DNA from: Oscillospiraceae bacterium
GTDB lineage: Bacteria > Bacillota > Clostridia > TANB77 > CAG-508
Assembly (NCBI GenBank): GCA_009778695.1
Contig: WRFS01000008.1
Coordinates: 1 to 57,718 of the forward strand
DNA: 57,718 nt
Reading direction: 5' to 3'
Shown here: in pieces, positions 1-8,713 of the stretch
How positions within the stretch are numbered: the first letter of the stretch is position 1
Layout of the letters: each line of letters opens with the position of its first letter
Position numbers and translations under genes: made by a program
Notes under the pieces: generated by a model
Database searches by the model: none
What the model was told of the DNA's origin: nothing
What the model saw: the letters and a program-made list of their open reading frames with translations, nothing else

Positions 1-27
1 CCTTCGATATTGGTTTTGCATAACCTT

Positions 28-56
28 ATTATATCGAACTTTTGTTGATTTATCAA
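28..56 (-). promoter_or_regulatory. sigma-A promoter reading out of the window
   Basis: On the minus strand TTGATA (51-56) and TATAAT (28-33) are 17 bases apart. The promoter fires towards position 1, so its gene lies outside the window. The -35 sits in the near-palindrome GTTGATTTATCAAC (44-57), a possible operator. The rest of 57-279 is T-rich and shows no convincing gene. Confidence 0.55.
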
Positions 57-230
57 CGGCTTTGCCTGTTTTTTTATGCTTTAGTCGTATTTTTTGTTTT
101 TTTTCTGCCTTTTTTTACAAAGCACCTCATTTCAAGCCTTTTATTCTGTCGAAATTTATTTTTAACTACTTTATACTCTTACCCTTACCTACATTTGCAA
201 CATCAAAATTTATTCAAAAAAGTAGGGTAA

Positions 231-268
231 TTTCATCGAATATTACAATTTTGTCATAATTGATGAAA
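231..268. repeat. interspersed dyad repeat, copy 1
   Basis: A 38-base imperfect palindrome beginning TTTCATCGAATATTAC and ending TAATTGATGAAA. A second copy with a few differences lies at 4486-4523. Both are intergenic. The self-complementary ends suggest a small non-autonomous repeat or a hairpin transcript; nothing shows which. Confidence 0.6.
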
Positions 269-279
269 TGGCCCTGCAT

Positions 280-312
280 AAAAAAGTACAGCCTGGTATT
301 ACTCCAGGCTGT
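280..312 (-). terminator. intrinsic terminator of the 299-622 gene
   Basis: ACAGCCTGG (288-296) pairs with CCAGGCTGT (304-312), followed on the minus strand by a run of T (280-285). The stem overlaps the stop codon of the gene. Confidence 0.75.
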
Positions 313-622
313 TTACGAAGTGTTGCATGTTTGCATGAGCCCTTTTCATGGCCTCATACATCGTGGATTCTGTCGTGCCAGCTTCAATGCTTTGATGCTT
401 CATAACATCGAAAATGTTGTATAATATCTGCGTAGATTTCAGCACAAAACCTCCACTTAATAGTACAAAATTTCCGTCTTTCTTTTTGAAAAATTTACGA
501 AACCAAACTCTGTTTGGCCTATTTCGCGTTATCCCAGATTTCCGAACATCAAATTCGGATACAAAAAAAGAAAACGCCTTGTAAAAATCTTCATACTGTT
601 TCCTACTCATTTGCCTTTCCAT
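299..622 (-). CDS. hypothetical protein, 107 aa
   Basis: Not recognised. The product is a small soluble, basic protein without a signal peptide or membrane segment. A Lys/Arg-rich stretch (RNRPNRVWFRKFFKKK) lies near residues 33-48 and the C-terminal half looks helical. The ATG at 622 follows GAGGTG; a second ATG four codons on has its own GGAAAGG, so the start could be either. It is a single-gene unit with a promoter at 668-696 and a terminator that overlaps its stop. It has more G+C than most neighbours, like the genes at 48686-51043 and 56202-56525, which may point to another origin. That it is a gene is likely; its function is unknown. Confidence 0.65.
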   Translation of the reverse strand: MERQMSRKQYEDFYKAFSFFVSEFDVRKSGITRNRPNRVWFRKFFKKKDGNFVLLSGGFVLKSTQILYNIFDVMKHQSIEAGTTESTMYEAMKRAHANMQHFVNSLE

Positions 623-667
623 ATAACACCTCGTGTTTAAGTTAAAGGTTTATTGCCTATACCTATT

Positions 668-696
668 ATTATAACACTTTTTCAATAAAATGTAAA
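668..696 (-). promoter_or_regulatory. promoter of the 299-622 gene
   Basis: On the minus strand TTTACA (691-696) and TATAAT (668-673) are separated by 17 bases, about 45 bases upstream of the ATG. Confidence 0.6.
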
Positions 697-765
697 ATTT
701 ACCGTTTTTTTTAACGCATACTAAATTTTTTTAAATTTATACTATTATTGTGTGAGGTGAATGTT

Positions 766-1044
766 TTGCAAAATACAATAAATTTATATAGCGTAGAAAA
801 TAGCGATATTAGCATGTTTTTAGAAAAATATTTTAATACAACTAATATCCCAAAAACAAAAACATGGTCAAAGGAATATTATAACCCAGTAGAAATGGTA
901 GATTTAATCGGCGTTTTTTTAGAAAATAATGATAAATATCATATAAATATGTGGATTAGTATTGACGAAGGTATTTATATAAATATTACAAATCAAAATG
1001 GCGAAAAAATAATAAGGTATCTATTCGAAAGGTATCCTTATTAG
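766..1044 (+). CDS. hypothetical protein, 92 aa
   Basis: Not recognised. I start it at the TTG at 766 because GAGGTGA ends seven bases upstream; an upstream extension would place that site inside the gene. The product is small, acidic and soluble with many aromatic residues (EYYNPVEMVDLIG, MWISIDEGIYINITN, YLFERYPY), which suggests a compact alpha/beta fold. It is one of very few plus-strand genes here and converges with gpsA, whose stop is 15 bases away. The facing AATAAGG/CCTTATT segments near its 3' end could form a weak hairpin. Confidence 0.6.
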   Translation: MQNTINLYSVENSDISMFLEKYFNTTNIPKTKTWSKEYYNPVEMVDLIGVFLENNDKYHINMWISIDEGIYINITNQNGEKIIRYLFERYPY

Positions 1045-1058
1045 TCTTTATAAAACTT

Positions 1059-2042
1059 TTACTCCGTCTTTGGTTCACGAGTCATAAGTTTTTCTACTGC
1101 TTTTTTTGGTTCTAAGTTATTATATAAAACATCATAAACCGTATCTATAATAGGAACATTGACGTTATATTTTTTCGCAAGCCTATATGCTATTTCAATA
1201 TTGTCTATACTTTCTATTGTCATACCAACAATTTGCCTGGTTTCTTCAAGTGTCTTACCTTGTCCAATTAGAACTCCTGCTCTTCTATTTCTACTATGCT
1301 CACTCATACAAGTTACAATAAGATCACCTAATCCAGCTAATCCATAAAATGTTGATTGTGCCCCGCCAAGTTCCACTCCTAATCTTGAAATTTCAGCTAA
1401 TCCTCTAGTAATTAGTGCTGCAAATGTATTGTCACCCATCCCTAACCCTGCTACAGCACCAGCACAGAATGCAATAATATTTTTCAATGCTCCACCAAGT
1501 TCTACTCCTTTTACATCTCTACTAATATATATTCTTAAATGTTTACTCATAAATATTTCTTGCATCATTTTTAAAAGTTCACCATCTTTTGAAGCGGCAA
1601 CAATTGCTGTCGGAACATTTAGGCTCACTTCTTCTGCATGACTCGGTCCAGATAATACTCCAATTTTATTTCTTGGTAGTTCTTCTTCTAAAACTTCAGC
1701 TAATGTACATAATGTTGAAGATTCAAATCCTTTTGAACACATTACAATAGGCTGATTTGTGACAAATTGTTTATATTTTACAACATTTTCTCTAACAAAT
1801 TTTGAAGGCGTTACATGCAAAATAATCTCTGTCCCTTCTATTGCTTCTTTATAACTTGTTGTTGCAAGAACTTTTTTAGGTACAATTGCTTTTGGTAAAT
1901 TTTTGCATCTTTTTTCATTGTTGATAATATCTTTTTCTTCTTCAGTATTAGACCATACTTTTACCTCATTACCTAAATTAGCTAAATATATGGCCAATGC
2001 CATTCCCCAAGTGCCAGCACCTATAATTCCTATCTTTCTCAT
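1059..2042 (-). CDS. gpsA: glycerol-3-phosphate dehydrogenase [NAD(P)+]
   Basis: Reduces dihydroxyacetone phosphate to sn-glycerol-3-phosphate, the backbone for phospholipids, in the cytoplasm. The 327-residue length is normal. The N-terminal Rossmann loop is GAGTWG (residues 8-13). SGPSHAEEV follows in mid-protein, then the helical C-terminal domain with GALKNIIAFCAGAVAGLG carrying the catalytic Lys and the glycerol-3-phosphate-binding residues. The ATG follows AGGAG. It lies 12 bases downstream of plsY, which consumes its product after activation, in the common der-plsY-gpsA order. Nothing odd. Confidence 0.96.
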   Translation of the reverse strand: MRKIGIIGAGTWGMALAIYLANLGNEVKVWSNTEEEKDIINNEKRCKNLPKAIVPKKVLATTSYKEAIEGTEIILHVTPSKFVRENVVKYKQFVTNQPIVMCSKGFESSTLCTLAEVLEEELPRNKIGVLSGPSHAEEVSLNVPTAIVAASKDGELLKMMQEIFMSKHLRIYISRDVKGVELGGALKNIIAFCAGAVAGLGMGDNTFAALITRGLAEISRLGVELGGAQSTFYGLAGLGDLIVTCMSEHSRNRRAGVLIGQGKTLEETRQIVGMTIESIDNIEIAYRLAKKYNVNVPIIDTVYDVLYNNLEPKKAVEKLMTREPKTE

Positions 2043-2054
2043 GCCATTTTTCTC

Positions 2055-2681
2055 CTATTTTTTCTTAAAACTTAATTTATTTTCTGTGCCAGCCGTCAAT
2101 CTTTGTATATTAGCTCTATGATTATATATAACTAAAATTGCTATTATTATTGCACTTACTATATAATATGAACCTGCTACTATAAAATGACTTGGTAAAA
2201 ATATCACTAATACTGGAAATAATATTGCTGCTCCTAATGACCCTACTGAAACCATTCTGGTTAATATTATTAATAATAATCCAAATACTAAACAAATCAG
2301 TCCTATTTCCCAATTCATGGTTAAAATTACTCCAAGAGCTGTTGCTACTCCCTTTCCACCTTTGAATCCAAAAAATACTGGAAATGTATGTCCTAATATA
2401 ACTGCTACAGCAGCATATTGAACTAATAATGAACCATTTATATTTGTATTAATTTTTACAAATAACACTGCTATTAAAACAGCTACAACTCCTTTTAAAA
2501 TATCACAAATCAATGTGATTGCGGCAGCTTGTTTCCCTACAATTCTTAGAACGTTAGTTGTTCCTGCACTTTTACTTCCTTCACTTCTTACATCCACTCC
2601 TGCTAATTTTTTACCTAAAATTACTGAAAAACTTATACTTCCTAAACAATATGCTATTAATATCACTACTAAATATACCAT
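2055..2681 (-). CDS. plsY: acyl-phosphate:glycerol-3-phosphate acyltransferase
   Basis: Integral membrane enzyme that moves an acyl group from acyl-phosphate to position 1 of glycerol-3-phosphate, giving lysophosphatidic acid. At 208 residues it has about five membrane helices and the three conserved PlsY loop motifs: GSISFSVILGK near the N-terminus, HTFPVFFGFKGGKGVAT in mid-protein, and NHRANIQRL near the C-terminus. The ATG follows AAGGAG. It stands between der and gpsA on one strand, so substrate production and use are co-transcribed. Confidence 0.95.
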   Translation of the reverse strand: MVYLVVILIAYCLGSISFSVILGKKLAGVDVRSEGSKSAGTTNVLRIVGKQAAAITLICDILKGVVAVLIAVLFVKINTNINGSLLVQYAAVAVILGHTFPVFFGFKGGKGVATALGVILTMNWEIGLICLVFGLLLIILTRMVSVGSLGAAILFPVLVIFLPSHFIVAGSYYIVSAIIIAILVIYNHRANIQRLTAGTENKLSFKKK

Positions 2682-2729
2682 GTTATTTTTCTCCTTTTTC
2701 TGGGACAGACATAAAATCTAATCCCTACT

Positions 2730-4043
2730 TTATTTTTCTTTTACAACTACCCTTATTGGGGTTCCTTGCATGCCAAAATTGTTTCTAAATTGATTGATTA
2801 AATAACGTTCATATGAAAAATGAAATAATGTTTTATTATTTACGAATATAACAAATGTTGGTGGCTTTGTACTAGCTTGTGTACCGTACAAAATTTTTAG
2901 TCTCTTTCCTTTATCTGTAGGTGGTTGTACTATTGATATTGCTTCGTTAATTACTTCGTTAACTACTGAGGTTGAAATTCTTAAGCTATTTTGTTTATTA
3001 ACTTCGTTTATCATTTCAAAAAGTTTTTCCACCCTTTGACCCGTTAATGCTGATATAAATATCATTGGTGCATATGTTAAATAGGCTAATTTTGAATATA
3101 CTTGTTTTTTGTATTTTTCTAATGTTCCAGTTTCTTTTTGGGCGATATCCCATTTATTTATAACTATTATTATGCCCTTCCCTGCTTCGTGTGCTTCACC
3201 TGCAATTTTAGTGTCCTGCTCTGTTACTCCTTCCGTTGCATCTATTAATAATAAGCATACATCTGATCTTTCAATGGCAAGGAGTGTTCGCATGATACTA
3301 TATTTCTCAATATTTGCTGTTACTTTGCTTTTTCTTCTAACACCAGCGGTATCAATAAAAACATATTTACCATGTTTATTTTCAAAATATGAATCTATGG
3401 CATCTCTTGTAGTTCCAGCAATTTCGCTTACAATTACTCTTTCTTCACCTAGAATTTTATTTACTAACGAAGATTTTCCTACATTAGGCTTTCCAATTAT
3501 TGCGACCTTTACCGTTTCTTCTTCGAAGTTTTCTTCATCGACTTTGGGTAAGTTTTCATATATTGCATCAAGTGCATCGCCTATTCCTATTGCATTTGTG
3601 CTAGAAACTGGATATGGTGTACCCAACCCTAAGTTATAAAATTCATATACTTCTGGTGATGTTGCCCCAAAATTATCAGCTTTATTACACAACAAAACTA
3701 TTGGTTTTTTTGATTTTTTTAGCATTAATGCAATTTCTTTGTCTGCTGCAGTTACACCTTGTTTTGTATCTGTCATAAAAACAATAACATCTGCTAAATC
3801 TATTGCAATTTCGGCTTGAACTTTCATTTGGGAAACAATTACATCATCTGTTTCAGGTTCTATTCCACCAGTATCAATGAGTGTGAATGTCCTATCTTTC
3901 CATGAAGCTTCTGCATATATTCTATCTCTAGTAACTCCTGGTGAGTCTTCAACAATTGAAATTCTTTGCCCAACAATATAGTTAAAAAACGTTGATTTCC
4001 CTACATTTGGTCTGCCAATTATTGCAACAACTGGTTTCGACAA
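2730..4043 (-). CDS. der: ribosome biogenesis GTPase Der (EngA)
   Basis: Tandem-domain GTPase needed for late assembly of the 50S subunit. G domain 1 has GRPNVGKS, DTGG and NKAD. G domain 2 has GKPNVGKS (about residue 185), DTAG and NKWD. A KH-like C-terminal domain follows, for 437 residues in all. I start it at the TTG at 4043: GGAGGTG lies seven bases upstream, and the protein then begins MSKPVVAIIGRPNVGKS as Der proteins usually do. The in-frame ATG two codons earlier is too close to that site. First gene of der-plsY-gpsA. Confidence 0.96.
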   Translation of the reverse strand: MSKPVVAIIGRPNVGKSTFFNYIVGQRISIVEDSPGVTRDRIYAEASWKDRTFTLIDTGGIEPETDDVIVSQMKVQAEIAIDLADVIVFMTDTKQGVTAADKEIALMLKKSKKPIVLLCNKADNFGATSPEVYEFYNLGLGTPYPVSSTNAIGIGDALDAIYENLPKVDEENFEEETVKVAIIGKPNVGKSSLVNKILGEERVIVSEIAGTTRDAIDSYFENKHGKYVFIDTAGVRRKSKVTANIEKYSIMRTLLAIERSDVCLLLIDATEGVTEQDTKIAGEAHEAGKGIIIVINKWDIAQKETGTLEKYKKQVYSKLAYLTYAPMIFISALTGQRVEKLFEMINEVNKQNSLRISTSVVNEVINEAISIVQPPTDKGKRLKILYGTQASTKPPTFVIFVNNKTLFHFSYERYLINQFRNNFGMQGTPIRVVVKEK

Positions 4044-4067
4044 TTTCATTCACCTCCAGTTTATTTG

Positions 4068-4166
4068 TTCACTCTGAGATTTGCTACAAAGCATTACTTA
4101 CGAAGAATCTAGTAATTGAAATAAATCCTTCGTAAGCAAAGCTTGGAAGTCAAGCTCTGAATGACA
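4068..4166. repeat. degenerate TCATTCTGAG-type hairpin repeat
   Basis: Imperfect inverted repeat: the outer arms contain CACTCTGAG and CTCTGAATGAC, and the inner arms CTTACGAAGAAT and ATCCTTCGTAAG. It fills the gap between der and rpmF. A better preserved relative lies at 17301-17474 and a fragment (TGTCATCCTGAAGG) at 52849-52862. Confidence 0.6.
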
Positions 4167-4173
4167 CTATTTT

Positions 4174-4356
4174 TTACGCTTCTTTTTTTACAATTACTTC
4201 TTTTCCATTATAATATCCACAATTGCTACACGCCTTATGTGGCATAACTGGTTCATGACAATGTTTACAAGTAGCGATTGTTGGCTTTTCTAATTTCCAT
4301 GTAGACCTTTTCATGCCTGTTCTTGCTTTTGACCATCTTCTTTTTGGTTGTGCCAT
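4174..4356 (-). CDS. rpmF: 50S ribosomal protein L32
   Basis: Structural protein of the large subunit, 60 residues, the family length. The N-terminus AQPKRRWSKARTGMKRS is typical, and a zinc ribbon is formed by CKHC and CSNC, so this is the zinc-binding form. The ATG follows AAGGAGG. No YceD-like gene precedes it; the upstream 388 bases hold only repeats. Confidence 0.97.
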   Translation of the reverse strand: MAQPKRRWSKARTGMKRSTWKLEKPTIATCKHCHEPVMPHKACSNCGYYNGKEVIVKKEA

Positions 4357-4485
4357 TTTAAAGTTCCCTCCTTCTCGTTTTAGGAAAATTTATATTAATA
4401 TAAATTTTATTTCATCATTTTACATTACGATTATACTAGTAATTTGCAAATTTGTCAATACTAAATGGACTCAATTCTAGGGTCA

Positions 4486-4523
4486 TTTCATGGGATATTA
4501 CAAAATTGTCATAATTGATGAAA
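4486..4523. repeat. interspersed dyad repeat, copy 2
   Basis: Second copy of the palindromic repeat at 231-268, beginning TTTCATGGGATATTAC and ending TAATTGATGAAA. It abuts the left end of the inverted-repeat element at 4521-4723, sharing three bases, so that element may have landed at the edge of this repeat. Confidence 0.6.
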
Positions 4524-4723
4524 TAACAGAACTGTAGGGGCGAGCATTGCTCGTCCGATTATATATAATATCGATCTTGTTCCCAATTAATAACATTGTC
4601 AATTATTTTTTGAGAAAATTTTTTTTGCATATTTGTCCGTTCTTCCCATTATCTATTACATATTGCATATTAAATTTGATTAATCTCGGACGAGCAATGC
4701 TCGCCCCTACAGTTCTGTTATTT
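4521..4723. mobile_element. MITE-like element with perfect 38-bp terminal inverted repeats
   Basis: Positions 4521-4558 and 4686-4723 are exact reverse complements (38/38). Each arm contains the smaller palindrome CGAGCATTGCTCG and the family core TGTAGGGGCG. The 127-base interior is AT-rich and has no gene. A related element is at 44604-44753, and the same core appears inside rlmD (36881-36984). The gene-free stretch 4357-4744 holds this element and the repeat before it. Confidence 0.75.
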
Positions 4724-4744
4724 GCAGACATTAAAACAAATATT

Positions 4745-5992
4745 TTACCTATTTAGTGTAAACCACAACCAAAATATATATGATAACGAATTAATAAAAT
4801 TCATTCGTTTTACTCTTTCTTTAGCTATAATATCTGTCTGACCTATTACTTTCCCATTCAATTTATACACAGTTTGCCCTAGTATCTGTCCTTTTTCAAT
4901 TGGTGCCATTACTTCGTCATCCAAAATAATATCCTGTGTTAATCCATTTTCTTGCCCTTTTTCTACTAAACTGCCAGCATCATTTTTAAATACTGCATCT
5001 ACATGTTTTATTACGCCTTTTTCTACTTCAAGGTTTTTAACTAAATCCCCAGCTTTGGCAAATTCTTTAAATGTATATGTATTAAATCCATAATCTAAAA
5101 GTTTTGTTGCTTCAGCAAAACGAGTAGCACTTGTATCTGCTTTCATAATTACTGCAATTAAATTTAAATCGTTTCTTGTTGCACTTGCAGATAAATTATA
5201 TAACGCCACTGAAGTAGACCCCGTTTTCAATCCTGTTGCTCCTGGATATGTCTTTATCAATTTATTAGTATTAACTAATTGAGATTTCCCATCTCTTAAC
5301 TCATCCATCCATATGGTTGTGTATTTTGTTATATCAGGATGTTTTAATAATAGCTCCCTAGACATAAGGGCAATATCATATGCTGAAGTTACATGTCCAT
5401 CTTCATCAAGTCCGTGGCAATTTTTAAAGGTGGTGTCGTTCATTCCTAATTCTTTTGCTTTTGCATTCATTTGAGCAACAAAAGCTTCTTCTGAACCTGC
5501 TAGATATTCTGCCATTGCTACAGTACAGTCATTTGCAGAAACTACACAAATTGCCTTTAACATTTCGTCAACCGTTAATTGTTCCGTAGTATCTAACCAT
5601 ATTTGTGAACCGCCCATATTTCTAGCCTTTTCCGAACATGGAATTTTATCCGTATATTTTAATTTACCCGAATCAATTGCTTCCATAATTAATAATAAGG
5701 TCATTATTTTTGTTACACTAGCTGGCCTAAGCTTTTCATGTGCATTGTATTCATACAAAATCTTACCTGTGTTTTGCTCCATTAATACTGCTGAACCTGA
5801 AGTTATATTTAAGAAATTTCCAGTTTGTTCAGTTGTAGCTTGTGTATCTGTTTGAACTAAGTTTTCACTTTTATCTGACCACACATACATATCATCTGAT
5901 GCCAATACAATATATGGCACAATACATGCAAAAGCTACTATAAACATAGTTATAATAACTAATATCTTATTGTTTATTGTTTTTTTGCACAA
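4745..5992 (-). CDS. D-alanyl-D-alanine carboxypeptidase (peptidase S11)
   Basis: Secreted, membrane-associated penicillin-binding protein that trims the terminal D-Ala from peptidoglycan stem peptides. Active-site motifs are SVTK (SxxK), SAN (SxN) and KTG; a C-terminal beta domain follows. I start it at the TTG at 5992, because the GGAGGGG in front of it would otherwise be codons of a longer ORF; the protein then starts with a charged stretch and one hydrophobic signal segment. The family member (DacF-like or another) cannot be decided. Its upstream leader contains copy 1 of the 50-bp repeat that brackets the RNA-repair cassette. No C-terminal amphipathic anchor is obvious. Confidence 0.92.
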   Translation of the reverse strand: MCKKTINNKILVIITMFIVAFACIVPYIVLASDDMYVWSDKSENLVQTDTQATTEQTGNFLNITSGSAVLMEQNTGKILYEYNAHEKLRPASVTKIMTLLLIMEAIDSGKLKYTDKIPCSEKARNMGGSQIWLDTTEQLTVDEMLKAICVVSANDCTVAMAEYLAGSEEAFVAQMNAKAKELGMNDTTFKNCHGLDEDGHVTSAYDIALMSRELLLKHPDITKYTTIWMDELRDGKSQLVNTNKLIKTYPGATGLKTGSTSVALYNLSASATRNDLNLIAVIMKADTSATRFAEATKLLDYGFNTYTFKEFAKAGDLVKNLEVEKGVIKHVDAVFKNDAGSLVEKGQENGLTQDIILDDEVMAPIEKGQILGQTVYKLNGKVIGQTDIIAKERVKRMNFINSLSYIFWLWFTLNR

Positions 5993-6012
5993 AAATACCC
6001 CTCCTAACATAC

Positions 6013-6062
6013 TTAATTTATATGTTAGAAAGGGTCAAATTATGTTTGAAGATTTTATCTAT
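6013..6062. repeat. 50-bp direct repeat, copy 1 (cassette boundary)
   Basis: Matches 10194-10243 at 49 of 50 positions in the same orientation; the only difference is T at 6055 against A at 10236. It lies in the leader of the carboxypeptidase gene. The two copies bracket hen1-pnkp, like the ends of an integrated cassette. Confidence 0.85.
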
Positions 6063-6152
6063 AGGCTCGTTTTCAGTAATTAACTCTTTTAATTTTAGCA
6101 AATGTCCACCTATAGCATTTAATTCAATTTGCAGTATAATGTTCTGTAACAC
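6018..6152 (-). CDS. small ORF or gene tail crossing the cassette boundary, 44 aa
   Basis: An open frame begins just downstream of pnkp and runs into the 50-bp repeat, which supplies its last 14 or so codons (ending HNLTLSNI). GTG at 6152 is a possible start with a weak AAGG upstream. The frame is also open a few codons further back, so it may instead be the 3' end of a lost gene. The peptide is helical and amphipathic; I do not recognise it. In the other repeat copy the same tail follows a different upstream sequence. Confidence 0.3.
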   Translation of the reverse strand: MLQNIILQIELNAIGGHLLKLKELITENEPIDKIFKHNLTLSNI

Positions 6153-6154
6153 TT

Positions 6155-8713
6155 TTATAGCCTTGGATCAACTGGTTCACTTTCGAGTGCTAACACTCCA
6201 AATACACATTCATGTACTCGGTAAAGTGGCTCATTTTTTACAAAACGGCTAAGCGATTCTATACCTAGTATAAATTCTCTCATAGCAAGACTTCTTTTCC
6301 TAGAAAGTGACCTCTTTTTCAAACGGTTAAGTTTATCAGACATTGTGTATTCCGGTCCATAGATTATGCGTAAATACTCGCGTCCACGACACTTTACAGC
6401 AGGTTGTATAATTTCTTCTTTGAATTTTGATATAAACTCATATGGCTTTACAACCATTCCTTCCCCACCAGTTGCAGTTAACTCCTCCCACCAGTCTACA
6501 CCTTGTTGAATACTTTTCTCATCATTTAAATCTACTAAAATATGGTTCGTAGTCATCAAAATAGAATCAGAATGGGCAATGTATTTTTTTATATTTTCCA
6601 TATGCCATATGTGATTTTTATCAGTATGAACCGCACCTTCAGTAGCTAGAATGTGAAATGATGCAATGCGATAATCATCCAAATCTTTTATATCCCAGCA
6701 GTATTGACGGTATGCATCGACATATTTTTTTACTGAATCTAAGCGTTCATTATAATGTGCCAATATTAAACTCAAATCTGTATTTTGTCCTGAAACATCA
6801 CTTCCAACTTCATACAAATTTTTCCTAAGAACTACCGCTTTTTGTAACGATTCTACGGAATCTGTAAGACCGGATACGCCTGCTCGTCCCGTGGGAGCAT
6901 ATTGTTTTTCTAAAAGTAATTGTGCTTTAGCAGACCACGGCATTAACTCAGTATCTAAGCACACCCAGTCTGTTTTAAATTCTTCCCAAAATCCAGATAA
7001 TGTAAGTGCACTGCGTAATCTTTCAAGCAAAGCATTTTGAATTTCAATGTCATCAAAGAAATGTCTTCCTGTGCGAGTATAAATAATTCCGCTGCTTTCA
7101 TCATTAACAAGAAAACGTTTTTTGGCTGATTCAGCATCTTTACAAATTACCACTACAGCACGAGAACCCATGTGCTTTTGCTCACAAACAACTGAATTTA
7201 TACCATGCTTTTGATAGTAAGAAAACGCTTCCAATGGATGTTCTAATATGTCAGGTAACCCAGATGTTTCACACGGTGACATAGTTGGAGGCAAATAAAT
7301 TAGCCAATGAGGGTCTGCTGCAAAACGACTCATAATTTCAATAGCTGCATTTGCATTTTCTTCACGAATGCTAATACCTCTATATAGTTCGGTTTCAATA
7401 AATCTTTTTTCTAAAACGTCTGCAATATTTAAAACATCCGTATATTCCTCTGGTGCTTTCATGTTTTTTACTGGCTCACAATATGTCTGTTTTGCGGCAA
7501 CGCTAATAATTTCTCCCTCAGGATATCTGTATGCTGATAATTTTCCGCCGAATACACAACCTGTATCAATATTAAATGTATTGTTAACCGCATAAACCTC
7601 CGTAGTAGGTGTGTGGCCATAAACAACCCTTGCTTTACCACGATACTCGCTTGCCCAATCAAGACGAACTGGCAATCCAAATTCATCGCTTTCCCCAGTA
7701 GTATCACCATACAAAGCAAAATCTCGTACTCTACTTGAACTCTTGCCTTGATACTTTTCAATCATACCAGCATGGGCAACTACTAATTTGCCTTCATCAA
7801 GTACATAATGACTAATAAGTGAGTCCAAAAAAATTTTAATTTCATTAATAAATTCTTCTGACTGTTCCTCGAGTTGTTTAGCAGATATATCTAATCCGTG
7901 AGTCAATTGAACTCTTGAGCCATTTAAATAACGTAGTAATTTAACATCATGATTACCAGGAACACATAAAGCATCTTCTCCATTAACCATGTTTATAACT
8001 AATTTAAGAGTTTCAGGGATTTTATTTCCACGATCGCAGAGATCTCCCAAAAATATTGCTTTTCGACCTTCTGGGTGTGATGCTGTAAAGTTACTACTGT
8101 CACATGTATAGCCTAATTTAGTTAGTAATTCGCAAAGCTCATCAAAACAACCGTGCACATCACCTATAATGTCAAAAGGACCATGCTCATCGCTTTTATC
8201 TGTCCACGAAGGAACTCGAATAATTTCTATTTCTTCATCTGGGTTATCTACAATATAAATATACCTAAAACCTTCTTTTCTCAAATGTCGTAGGGATTTC
8301 TTCAAATTCATACAATGACGCTTAATTACATGTTCCCCAAATTGTCTGTCTTCACGATTACTATTACGCTCTATGCAAACAGTATCTGGTGTATTTAATA
8401 CAATTGCCACTGGAAGTACATTGAATTTTCTCGCAAGCTCAACAATTTGTGAACGGTCATTTTTTTGAACATTAGTTGCATCTATAACCACTAATTTCCT
8501 TGCCTCAAGTCGCTTTTCGGCAACATAGTATAGGGTTTCAAAAGCAGCTTTAGAAACACCTTGATTATTTTCATCATCAGAAACAAGTCCTCTAAAATAA
8601 TCTGATGATAATATTTCTGTAGATTTAAAATACTTTTTAGCAAATGTGGATTTACCACTTCCTGAAGCTCCTATCATAGCGACAACAGATAATTTCGGTA
8701 TTTCTATTCGCAT
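6155..8713 (-). CDS. pnkp: polynucleotide kinase-phosphatase-ligase Pnkp (RNA repair)
   Basis: Three-domain RNA-repair enzyme of the bacterial Pnkp/Hen1 system. It heals and seals broken RNA, classically tRNA cut by ribotoxins. The kinase P-loop is GASGSGKST (residues 15-23). The metallophosphatase domain has GDVHGC (184-189), GDLCDRGN (223-230) and GNHD (253-256), and removes 3' or 2',3'-cyclic phosphates. The C-terminal adenylyltransferase/ligase domain has the nucleotidyl Lys at about 513 in EQKHMGSRA. The 852-residue length fits the family. It overlaps hen1 by 10 bases, so translation is probably coupled. Family knowledge: Pnkp ligase activity depends on Hen1. Confidence 0.95.
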   Translation of the reverse strand: MRIEIPKLSVVAMIGASGSGKSTFAKKYFKSTEILSSDYFRGLVSDDENNQGVSKAAFETLYYVAEKRLEARKLVVIDATNVQKNDRSQIVELARKFNVLPVAIVLNTPDTVCIERNSNREDRQFGEHVIKRHCMNLKKSLRHLRKEGFRYIYIVDNPDEEIEIIRVPSWTDKSDEHGPFDIIGDVHGCFDELCELLTKLGYTCDSSNFTASHPEGRKAIFLGDLCDRGNKIPETLKLVINMVNGEDALCVPGNHDVKLLRYLNGSRVQLTHGLDISAKQLEEQSEEFINEIKIFLDSLISHYVLDEGKLVVAHAGMIEKYQGKSSSRVRDFALYGDTTGESDEFGLPVRLDWASEYRGKARVVYGHTPTTEVYAVNNTFNIDTGCVFGGKLSAYRYPEGEIISVAAKQTYCEPVKNMKAPEEYTDVLNIADVLEKRFIETELYRGISIREENANAAIEIMSRFAADPHWLIYLPPTMSPCETSGLPDILEHPLEAFSYYQKHGINSVVCEQKHMGSRAVVVICKDAESAKKRFLVNDESSGIIYTRTGRHFFDDIEIQNALLERLRSALTLSGFWEEFKTDWVCLDTELMPWSAKAQLLLEKQYAPTGRAGVSGLTDSVESLQKAVVLRKNLYEVGSDVSGQNTDLSLILAHYNERLDSVKKYVDAYRQYCWDIKDLDDYRIASFHILATEGAVHTDKNHIWHMENIKKYIAHSDSILMTTNHILVDLNDEKSIQQGVDWWEELTATGGEGMVVKPYEFISKFKEEIIQPAVKCRGREYLRIIYGPEYTMSDKLNRLKKRSLSRKRSLAMREFILGIESLSRFVKNEPLYRVHECVFGVLALESEPVDPRL

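Noticed and set aside
3109..3639. Long plus-strand open frame (176 codons)
   Set aside because: It lies antisense inside der, whose motifs are intact; no RBS and an implausible hydrophobic composition.
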